Part shown: piece after piece, positions 1 to 8,786 of the stretch
Layout: every line of letters starts with the position of its first letter
How positions within the stretch are numbered: the first letter of the stretch is position 1
Source: Craspedostauros australis
Lineage: Eukaryota > Bacillariophyta > Bacillariophyceae > Mastogloiales > Achnanthaceae
Length of the DNA: 64,000 nt
Direction: 5' to 3'
Assembly: GCA_026770025.1 (NCBI GenBank)
Contig: JAMXDE010000017.1
Span: forward strand, 558,001-622,000
Made by a program: the position numbers and the translations under genes
The notes under the pieces: generated by a model
What the model saw: only the letters and a program-made list of their open reading frames with translations
Databases searched by the model: none
What the model was told of the DNA's origin: nothing

Positions 1-2489
1 CCTTGACTTGGGCGGCCAGCCATTCTGGCGTGACGGACTTTGGACGCTCCAGTGGCAATCCCAAGGCACGGTCCCAATACAGCTGGCAGAGTCCGCCGAC
101 GGCGCGGCTGACGCCGAAGAGGACTGTGTAGTACTGGAACTGCGTGAACCCGTAGTGCCACAAGAGCACGCCGGAGTGGGAATCGACATTTGGGTATGGG
201 TTGGCGACCTTGCCGTGCTCCTTCAAGATGTCGGGCATGACCTGGTAGATGGTGTCGACGACCTTGAAGAGCTCGTCATCCGGCATGTGCTTCAAGGCAA
301 ACTCACTGCGAGGAAGAAGAAGATTACGCAAGCGACGATCACCAAGACCATTTTGAAATTGTTGTCGTCGATTGGGTGATGGGATTGAAAAAGAAGAGAC
401 GACAGATTTTTGTGAGATGATTGCCTTGGATGAGTCCGGACTGGAAGGCTAAGAGGACGCACACACACACACACACACATCCTGTCGTTCTCTCAGTTCT
501 CAGCGAGATCAAAACATGGAGGAGCAAGATGGAATGCTGTTTGCTCCAAACAGATGTGAAAAGCGTTCGGATGGTTCAGGCGACGTACCGTTGGCATGTG
601 TAACGCGGATCAGTCTTTCTCAAGACGGCATGTCCGTATCCTGGAATGACCTTTCCGGCATTCAGCGTATCCCATGCAAATTCTGTGATGGTCTCTGGGG
701 AGACCTCCTTGCCCTGCGAATCCAAAAGCACCTTGAGCTCTTGGATCCACTTGAGGACCTCCTGGTTGGCCAATCCGTGCAGTGGTCCTGCGAGGGCGTT
801 GAGACCCGCGGAGTAGGACAGGTATGGATCACTGAGCGTGGATCCGACCAAATGGGTGGTGTGAGCGGAGGCGTTTCCACCCTCGTGATCGGTGTGGATG
901 CAAAGGTAAAGGCGCATCAGCTCATCGAAGCTTGGGTTGTCGTATCCCAGCATGCGGCAGAAGTTGGCGGAATAGTCGAGGCTGGTGTCCTTGGTGACGA
1001 CGCCGTCAAAGTAGACGTTGCGGTAGATTGTGGCGGCGATTTCTGGGAGCTGGGCGATGACCTGCAGGATGTCCTCGAGGACGTATTCGTGGTAGTCCTT
1101 CTTTGGCACACCGTCGGAGTAGGCCTTGGCGAATTTGGAGTCGGTCTGGCAGGCATTGAGTCCGATGGCGAGCTGGGTCATTGGGTGCATGTCCTTTGGC
1201 AAGGAGTTGAGGAGTGGGACGACGTGCGATGGGAGCTCGGCACGTGCGTTGAATTCGGCGGTGAGCGAATCTGCCTGCTCCTTGGTTGGCACCTCGCTGG
1301 TGAGGAGCAGCCAGATGAGTGATTCGAGCAGTGGCTCGCCATCACCCTGCTTCCCGGAGAAGGTCGGCAGGACGGCCTGGCATTCTGGGATGGTCAAACC
1401 GCGGAATCGGATGCCCTCGCTTGGGTCCAGGTTGGAGGTCTCCCAGAGCATGCACTTGACACCACGCGCGCCGCCGATGCACTGGTCGATGGTGACCTCG
1501 CCGATGACCTTGCTGCCGTGCTCCTTCTTGAGGGCGGCCAAAGCCTGCTGCTTCTCCGGCACCTGCGCGAGGAGCGTCTCCTTCAGCGTGGATGCTGATC
1601 GGAAGGAGGTGGAGGTGATGGAGGCTGTCGCATTTGGGATCTGTTGGGCATGGAGAGATGTCGATCGTTTTTGCGGTTGCGGTGGCGTTTGCATTTCCAT
1701 TTGCAATGAGCCCATGCGTGTGTGAATCATTGCATTTGGCAGATACCAGCATAGTCCAACGGCATGTGCATGATTGCACAAAGTGCATTTCCACAAAGCA
1801 GATGCATGTCACGAGTTTGAGACATACAGACGGAGAACCGGAGACCAATCGATGGAACATGCGGGGGTATCAACGGCACAGATCAATGCAGGAGAGGAGA
1901 GATATCCAGGGTGTGTGGTAGATTGGCATCCACCATCGATTCGTCCATCCATACGACGGTTGATTCGCAAGATATCAATCATATTATACCCGAGAAAGTT
2001 GCCAAATTGCGTTGTGCCAGCCACCAAAGCGATCGTCATATTCCATGTACGAGCAAGTGTGCGTGCGCATATGAATAACATCATATGGAAGCCAAGGGAT
2101 GCAAGCCGGAAAGAAATCAAGGATAGTAGAGGATGGGGTAAGTGGAAGAACGGAACGTCCAGGTGAGATGGATATCGCTAGCTCCTTTCGATGCTGAGAT
2201 CGGGTTGCACAAGCATGCATTGTGCACAAGCGCCTCATCCAATAACGACACACATTATGCAGTGCACCGTCGCGTGGCATGGACGTAGACTAGTCATCAC
2301 ATCGCATCGCATTGCGTCATGCATGCTGATGTTGTCGATCTGCCGGATCATTGAGATGCTTTGCACAATTTTTGCGACAGCCGCGCGTTCGCATGATCCC
2401 CGAATAACATGACATGCGCTCCATGCGCTCTATGATCTCCGTACCTTGCGAACCAAGTTCTTGACGGAGCTGGAGAGGAGGTGTGCCAT
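1..2489 (-). CDS. CS: Citrate synthase, mitochondrial (3 exons seen, 3' end outside window)
   Basis: Condenses oxaloacetate and acetyl-CoA in the TCA cycle. Exons on the minus strand: 2489-2445 (15 codons), 1640-589, and 305 to beyond position 1. Introns 2444-1641 (804 bp) and 588-306 (283 bp) are GT-AG, and the phases join correctly (exon 2 ends CG, exon 3 starts T, giving the Arg of CQREF). Catalytic residues are visible: His in GPLHGLANQ, His in [15 protein letters not shown], Asp in YPNVDSHSG. The third exon ends in the usual PLERPKS block; the stop codon lies off the window. Exon 1 ([15 protein letters not shown], start in CACCATGG context) looks like an amphipathic mitochondrial presequence. 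The exon 2 frame is open further upstream, but those residues do not look like citrate synthase and CAACAG|ATC is a good acceptor. The enzyme call is certain; exon 1 is inferred. Confidence 0.93.
306..588 (-). other. Citrate synthase intron 2 (contains a CA microsatellite)
   Basis: The donor is CAACG|GTACGT at 589/588 and the acceptor is CTCGCAG|TGAG at 306/305, with a TTC-rich pyrimidine tract before the AG. The plus strand carries about 10 CA units at 460-479. Splicing restores the conserved CQREFALKH block. Confidence 0.85.
1641..2444 (-). other. Citrate synthase intron 1 (proposed, 804 bp)
   Basis: The donor is CGCAAG|GTACGG and the acceptor is CCCAACAG|ATCCCAAATG. It keeps frame (phase 0) between a 15-residue presequence exon and the residues just before the conserved citrate synthase N-terminus ([14 protein letters not shown]). 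It is three to four times longer than the other introns in the window. I see no gene inside it. Confidence 0.6.
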
Positions 2490-3789
2490 GGTGACGATGC
2501 TTGTGCTGCTGCTCCTGCTGTTGTTGCTGTGACTGGTCTGCGGCTATGACAGAGTGACTGCGATGATGTGCTGTTGGAAGACAGAACCGATCTGTTTTGT
2601 GTTGTGGGTTGTGTCTTGTTGTGTGTGCTCGATCGCATTTGTGCAGGAGATTGTTTGGTTGCTTCGGTTGCTTTGGTTATCTTGGTTGGCTCAGCTGTTG
2701 TGTTGATTGGTGGTTTGGTGTTTGGATCCGCTTCGCCTTCCTGTTCTGTTGGATCTGCGTTGCCTGGTCTCGGCAGATGGGAATGTCGGTCATTGTTTTC
2801 GAGGGAAGAATATCGACGTACAACAGACAGACGGAGCGAATGTCGAACACCTTCCACGTACGTTGTGTACTCAGAGCTACGGCAAATGCAATTTCGCATT
2901 TGCCGGTGACGCAGTTCTTCGGATTTGATGTGTTCTCATTTTTGTCTTCGAGCAGTTCCGATTGTGCGGGAAGTTTGACCAGAAGCAGTTCGAGAGTGCA
3001 ACGAGGACGCACAAAGGCATGCATCCACGTACACCGCGTCACAAATTGGTAGGACGAGCCATGGTGGGCGATGCGACGACGGGGGCAACGATCATACTGG
3101 CCATCATCAACATCATCATCAACAGCAGCACTCTGGCGGAATCATCAGCGACATGAACATCGCATGACCTGTCACAGCGAGATCGCCCAAACAGAGTCCG
3201 TACCGGAACACCAGGCGAGGTGACCTCTACATGAGCCTCCAACGTAGTCTACTATACTCCACTCGACTCCACGATCCATGCATCCTCCCACATATTTTAT
3301 TTGTTCCAGTCGGACCTGTTGCGAACAACATCATCGTGCCTCTCGCAGAGGTTCAGCATTCAACTTGCGAAGTTGCCACTGATACTGTGGTGATGCCGCA
3401 ATGTTGAAGGATGGCATGGGAATCTATCTACATCTCACAACACCGCCGAATGGGATGCCCCATCGGATCGCAACTGATCACAGCCATCGCTCGTATTGCG
3501 CTGTGACGAGTACTATATGGTGTACTTGCATAACGTGTGGGTATGGTACGGATGTCCTCCAGCCCGCGCTCTCCCTGGTGTGCGTGTCAAGGCACCCGTG
3601 CGGCGAAGCACAGTATGGTAAATCGTGTGGGAAGATCTGCGGTACTCCGCAAACATCCATCCCGTCCGCACATTCCAGAGGACAGCACACTTCTGCGTAT
3701 GGTACCCAGAGGGAGCGACACTGCTCCTCGTTATCGCATGATGGAACGAGTTTCGGTGATGTGCATACTGTCGTTCAGTTTGGTTTGGT
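2490..3789. other. Intergenic region upstream of citrate synthase
   Basis: No convincing gene is seen. A CTG/TTG-rich stretch at about 2505-2532 lies just upstream of the citrate synthase start and is probably 5' UTR (CAG/CAA-rich on the transcribed strand). The remainder is unique-looking sequence up to the edge of the segmental duplication near 3.8 kb. Confidence 0.5.
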
Positions 3790-3925
3790 AACGTTCTCGC
3801 TTTACTACTTAGACATGTACGGTTATACTGTGTACCTTTTACGGGCGATGTCCTGCCAGGGCTGTGGAAATAAGGCATTGGACAGCTGGTTGCACAAGGA
3901 TGTGCTTTCTCAAGCCCATCCAGGC

Positions 3926-4100
3926 GCTTTGGATATTTCGGTTGGCCGGAAGGCACCGTGTGGAGACGATGATGAGATCATCATCCGTCGTTGGCTCAAG
4001 CCCTTCAAGATTTGGGTTTGGCGTGGAGCTGATCCGATCAGAGAAGTGGATCGCTCCCTTGGTGCCGCTGCTGCTGAGCAGACAAGCCGCTTAAGATGTG
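3926..4100. repeat. Near-identical 3' flank of copy A (possible conversion tract)
   Basis: About 170 bases downstream of the stop codon match 21,393-21,567 with only about two mismatches, although sequence further out has hardly any visible similarity. The tract includes an inverted repeat (GATGATG, 4-base loop, CATCATC) at 3968-3985, which would form a small hairpin in the 3' UTR of the minus-strand gene. Confidence 0.75.
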
Positions 4101-5815
4101 CAGGCTGGGCAGGAGCTGCCGGACGCGATGGTGAAAACGGCAGTGAGAGGATAGCAGGGGTTGGTGGCCACTTTGTCGTAGTAGCAGTAGCTGCATCCGG
4201 AGTATTTGGCAACAGGCGTGTCGTTGCACACGCCATCGGAGAGGTTGATGTCGGCGTTGAAGAAGAACTGGTATCCCAAGTATCGGCAAGAGCTGGCTGG
4301 AACGCAGGTGCCATCGCCAATGAAGGTGGATCCCTCGAACCGGTTGTATGGGGTGTAAAGGGGGGAGCCGCTGGTGACGTGGGTGTTGACGTACGAGCAC
4401 GAATCGTTGTTGATGCAGGATCCAACCCCGACGATGGTGGTGGAGACACGCTTGTTGTCGGTGGTGCCGTTGCCCTGGTCTGGTGTGATCGTGGCGTAGG
4501 CCGCTGGTCCGGCACCCATGGCGGCGCAGCCCTTGGTTCCCTTGCAGGAACCTGCTCCGACAATGGCATCACCGTCGGACTGCTGGGCGAAGGCGTAGCA
4601 CGACATGTCTCCCGTGCAGGATCCTGGGGCCACAATGGAGGCCTTGTTGGTTCCGGAGTTGAAGTTGAAGTATGAGCATGCTTTGTCATCGTTGACCCCG
4701 GCGCCACTGAGGCAGGATCCCTGGAAGATGAAGGACTGGGTCTCGATGCTTTTGCAAGCCTCCGTTCCAATGCAGCTGTTGGATGCGATGGAGGCAACGC
4801 CCACCCAAGAGCAAGCGTCGGTCCCAGTGCAGCAGGTGCGTCCCGCTTCGGCGCACCAGACAGCGGCTTCGGCGGCGGTTCCGGTGAACATGTCTCCGCT
4901 GGCGGCGGCTGCGGCAGTGAATATGTCGAGGACGCCGGTCTTTCCACTGATGTCGTTGAAGAGGGTGACACCGTCGGCGGTGCTGGCCTGGTTGGCGAAG
5001 ATCTCGAGGAGGTCGGTCTCGTTCTGGATGACCGCGAGGAGAGCAACTCCCTCAGGGGTGCTTGGTGTTCCGAGCGCGTCCAGGAAGGCGCCGACGCTGG
5101 AGAAAGTTGGAGCTGATGTTGGAGCGCTGGTTGGTGCCGATGTCGGTGCCGATGTTGGGGGGCTGGTTGCTCCAACAACTGGAGCTTGTGTTGGCGCACT
5201 GGTCGGTGCGGAAGTCGTCACAGTTGGTGCGCTGGTAGGTGCGCTGGTCGGTGCCGATGTGGGGGCGCTGGTCGGTGCGGAAGTCGTCACAGTTGGAGCC
5301 GAGGTCGGTGCGCTGGTTGGGCTCGCGGTTGGTGCGGATGTTGGAGCCGATGTTGGTGCGCTGGTGGGCGCCGAGGTTGGTGCAGAAGTTGGAGCCGACG
5401 TTGGAGCGCTGGTTGGGCTCGCGGTTGGTGCGGAAGTTGGAGCGCTGGTTGTGACGGTTGGGGCGCTGGTTGGCGCCGATGTCGGGGCGCTGGTTGGCGT
5501 GACGCCGGTTGGTGCCTCGGACATATCGCTGTCCTTGCCCTTCTTGTTCTTCATGCCGTTGGCCTTGTCAGACTTGGAATCGTCGGAAGGGACGTCTGGC
5601 TTGGAGTCATCCTTGAGGCGGCGGAGCTGCTTGGTGACGCCTGTGACCTGCTCGATCTTTCTCTCATTGTTTCCGTAGTAAGTCCAGGAGAGCTTGCTGT
5701 TTCCGGCGACCTTTTCTTCCTTGTTGGCTGGGACGCGGAGGTTGGCGACGACATCATCGGCGGTGGCTGTGGTGGCGATGTGAGCCAAGATGAGGGAGCT
5801 GGTTGCGAACTTCAT
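4091..5815 (-). CDS. Secreted protein with PTSAPT linker and Cys-rich repeat domain (copy A)
   Basis: 574 aa. Start chosen at MKFATSSLILAHIATTATA, a clear signal peptide (residues 1-19) shared with copy B; the frame is open further upstream but unlike a protein. Residues 20-104 are charged and Lys-rich (KNKKGKDSD). Residues about 105-240 are tandem SAPT units with a few VTT and ASPT breaks, a likely O-glycosylated stalk. Residues about 240-310 are Ala-rich. Residues about 310-574 hold roughly seven units of the form (I/V)..(G/N)SC.G...C, suggesting a solenoid with one disulfide per turn; it ends SSCPACTS. Probably extracellular or cell-wall; no enzyme motif is seen and I cannot name the family. 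Paralogue at 21,558-23,054. Confidence 0.85.
   Translation of the reverse strand: MKFATSSLILAHIATTATADDVVANLRVPANKEEKVAGNSKLSWTYYGNNERKIEQVTGVTKQLRRLKDDSKPDVPSDDSKSDKANGMKNKKGKDSDMSEAPTGVTPTSAPTSAPTSAPTVTTSAPTSAPTASPTSAPTSAPTSAPTSAPTSAPTSAPTSAPTASPTSAPTSAPTVTTSAPTSAPTSAPTSAPTSAPTVTTSAPTSAPTQAPVVGATSPPTSAPTSAPTSAPTSAPTFSSVGAFLDALGTPSTPEGVALLAVIQNETDLLEIFANQASTADGVTLFNDISGKTGVLDIFTAAAAASGDMFTGTAAEAAVWCAEAGRTCCTGTDACSWVGVASIASNSCIGTEACKSIETQSFIFQGSCLSGAGVNDDKACSYFNFNSGTNKASIVAPGSCTGDMSCYAFAQQSDGDAIVGAGSCKGTKGCAAMGAGPAAYATITPDQGNGTTDNKRVSTTIVGVGSCINNDSCSYVNTHVTSGSPLYTPYNRFEGSTFIGDGTCVPASSCRYLGYQFFFNADINLSDGVCNDTPVAKYSGCSYCYYDKVATNPCYPLTAVFTIASGSSCPACTS
5096..5503 (-). repeat. 12-bp-period minisatellite coding for the SAPT linker
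   Basis: Tandem 12-base units encoding Ser-Ala-Pro-Thr, with variants, cover about 136 codons. The equivalent linker in copy B (22,569-22,754) has about 62 codons and more degenerate units, so unit number changed after duplication. Confidence 0.85.
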
Positions 5816-8606
5816 TGTGTTGGTTGGGTTTGGTTGGTTTTGTGAGGTTTGGGACTGTGATGTCTGCGTTTGTTCGTTTGTCGTGAGCACGTGGGTTGCG
5901 GCCGTTGTCGGGTGGGTGGGTAAGAGATGCAGAAGAAAGTCGATTGGTGTGAGCAAAGAGATTGAAACGTGGTGGAGTGTGTGTGTGAAAGTGGCGCCGC
6001 GCGCGTTTGTGGTCCGCTCTGTGTTGGTTGGAGCCCGCTGGGCGTGGCGACTTTTCATCGCGTCGCCGCGCGCGTTTTCGATGCGTGGTGCAGCATGCCA
6101 TGGCCAGCAGAAATCCGGCTTCGTTGCGTTTGACACACATGGTGGTTTTGGCGGCAAATCAAGCGGCACGGGCACGAAGGGACGGTCGGGCAAGAAATCC
6201 ACGATGATTTCTTGGTGTGCACCACAGTGATGAGGTGTGATGGGATCCTCGCGATTGACGCGTGATGGCTTCACTCCGCCAAGCATCGCGTTCGTCCTTG
6301 GTGCCCCCCATCACTATGGCCTGCGCCGCGATTGTCTGCGACACCGTGTCGACGTCTGCGATGTTGAAGTCGAACTGTCATGGCGCTGCTGCCATTGCCG
6401 CCGCCATGGTGGCTGCGATTGTCATTGGAATGGCGACTTGCTGCAGCCGCGGCGGCAGCGACAGTTGCCATCGGGAGCGGAGTGCTGCATGTCTTCTTAC
6501 CGTTTGTTTGTTGTGCAGCTGGTTGTGATTGCTGGTCGGTTTTGATTGTGAGATGATCAAGTTTTGTGAGAGGAAGAGGCCGCTCTTGGATGTCTTTCTG
6601 TTTGCTTGTGCTTCGTTTTGCTTATGCTTCGTTTTGCTTGCGCTTGTGCTCTTGGTCGCAACGGTGTGCGAAGCAGTGGTCGAGTCCGAAGATGCGCAGC
6701 AGAGTACTACTCGATGTGTGGTGGAGCGCTGTGTGGAATGTTGCGTGGTGTGGTATGGTCCTTGCACGAGCGGGTTGACGAAAGACGTCGTGGGTAACCA
6801 CTATCGCCACATTCCTTTCGTGGTGATGAAGGATTGCCCCAAATTTACATTTGCGTGGGTTTGCGCCTCGCACGTGGTCCTCGCCACAATTTCAGCGGCA
6901 AACTTGCAGAGAGAACACAAAACGAGAGTACGAACCCAAATTGACGCTGGCGCTGACAAAATCTCGCGGGGGGATTCGAACACATGCAACACAAATTTGG
7001 AACCTCTAAGCACCGCGCAGACCACCGGACAACGTAACGGAATGAAATGTCGCATTTCGCCGGTCTGATCGCCAAATTAGTCATTTCAATCTTGTAGCGC
7101 GCCAAAAAACCACTCTTGAGAAGCGAGTCTGAGATGTGTCGCACCTCTTTTCTGTTCAGCTTGTGCGTGAACGTTGATTGGCCTATCAATGTAACGCCTC
7201 CAATGTCACAGAGGGAATTCCTGAGATTCAAACCGAAGTACTGTGGTGAAAAAAGATCATCGTTGGCCGTTCCGGCTTGACCTTCTTCATCACTTATCCG
7301 TTCCGACCTCTCTGCACTTAAGATGAGACACGGAGTATAGTCAGGAATGTGTCGCTTGGGACACCAAGATGCCACAACTCCGACCTTTCCGTTCGAACGA
7401 CACCCGCCATCTGGTTCATCCCTGCGGAAGCCCGAGTTATGCACGGGTGGCTGAGCAACTTTGTGTGTCTGACGAATGAAGGTGAACGACCATTGTTCGT
7501 TGCTGTTCCTGCTGTCCTGGTCACAACTTTTCGCGTCGTCCCTGCCGTGTCTGCCAATGTTGTTGCCTTCTCTCCGACGGTGGCAGGCGAAAGAGCTTCT
7601 AACTTGCGTTGCAGAACTACTACTGTATACTATGCGCATTGTAGATGCGACTATGATCAGCTCCTATACGCTCTCGAAACATTGGCGGCCTGTTGTAGAG
7701 TATAGTACTATCATTCATACACGTGCTCCCATGCTCATCTGGCTTCCGCCTTGGGTGACGATCGTGGAGGGGCACGTTCCGTGCCGAAAGTCGTCGGCAT
7801 CGGCTCTCCTCAACTCCAATTTGCGCACGACACCATCTTTGGCACGAAGATACGCGAATGCGAGCTCCTTGGATCTGCTGCACGTCTATGATGTAGTGTG
7901 GCGCGACCTTTGGTCCAATAGAGGACAAGCAAATCGGACATTCCGTGGACGAGCCATCACATCCGATACCGGACAGAAACAGACGCAACTCCGTCGGCAG
8001 TGTGACTCAGAAGTGATTCAGGTCGCTTTCACACATGATGCAACATCCGTGCCCATTTGGAATGGCGGCACGCTTCGCTGCAGTCGTGCCTCCGACGAGC
8101 ACGACCACACGCAGCCAACGGAATGCAACATGCCACGCCACCTCGGGAGGCAGCCGAAAATCAGAACAGTATAGTATCTCAACAAAAAAACGTTTCGAAA
8201 ATGCTAGCAGAATGGTCCATATTTGCTATTTTCTACACACTACTTATGCTCGAGTCTTCCTATTTCTGTTTGGGAATTGATTTCTGCAGCTTTTGTTCTG
8301 TTTTGCATCTGGCAGTCTCTGCCTGCCTTTCTTGTGGTTCCAGCTGGATGATTCTGACTGGCTTGCATGCTTGGTATGCAAAGTGAATGTACTCTCAGGC
8401 ACACAGTTGACAGCCTTCTATTGATCAGCTGTGGGTGGTGTATTGCTGATGCACTCCTTGTTGTGAGCCAGATTATGACTGCATGCCATGAATTCATCAA
8501 AGACACATGCAGTTAGGATTCGGGCATAGTCGGCGCGAATCGGTGGAGGATGCCTCATGAATCTGCCAGCTTCAGGATAGCTGTGTGATGCAGTTCAAGA
8601 GAGGTG
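5816..8606. other. 5' flank of copy A, no gene seen
   Basis: The noncoding-looking flank is largely matched by the 5' flank of copy B. GTTTGGTTGGTTTTGTGAGG-like 5' UTR sequence is shared by both genes. A conserved block at 6,965-7,160 contains a B-box-like TGTTCGAATCC on the minus strand (see findings). From about 8,170 to 8,606 the sequence is unique and ends at the LINE target site. Confidence 0.5.
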
Positions 8607-8626
8607 TATTGATCAAATAGTTGTTA
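8607..8626. repeat. Target-site duplication of LINE-A (3' side)
   Basis: Twenty bases (core GATCAAATAGTTGTTA) are repeated exactly at 17487-17506. The two copies bracket the whole LINE, and the bases just outside differ. This fixes the insertion boundaries to the base. Confidence 0.93.
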
Positions 8627-8786
8627 AATAAATAAAAACGCAAAGCTTAAACCCTCTTATGAGGCTGCGCTGGCGGCGCTTTTCTCCGCCTCCTTTCAAC
8701 CTCGCACCTGGCGCGAGGGGAGCACGGAATCTGTGTGTTGTGTCTTGTGTAATATGTATGCCCGGGTCGTTGGAACAGCGTCAACC

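Larger units (their letters stand above)
3790..8170. repeat. Segmental duplication, copy A
   Basis: This block resembles about 21,175-25,470 in the same order and orientation. Shared landmarks: AGACATGTA near 3,810 and 21,190; the near-identical 3' flank and the secreted-protein gene; GATCAAGTTTTGTGAGAGGA near 6,558 and 23,770; a conserved block near 6,970-7,160 matching 24,130-24,310; and a block near 7,930-8,150 matching 25,200-25,370. Copy A has extra sequence in the linker minisatellite. Noncoding parts are strongly diverged, so edges are approximate. Confidence 0.8.

Noticed and set aside
516..1322. Long plus-strand frame opposite citrate synthase
   Set aside because: It mirrors the codon bias of the real minus-strand gene; residues show no family resemblance.
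3401..4675. 424-codon plus-strand frame opposite the copy A secreted-protein gene
   Set aside because: It is the antisense shadow of the SC.G...C coding region; Gly/Val-rich and without independent support.
5096..5503. Possible CRISPR-like array because of short regular repeats
   Set aside because: The units are contiguous 12-bp coding repeats without spacers, in a eukaryotic gene.
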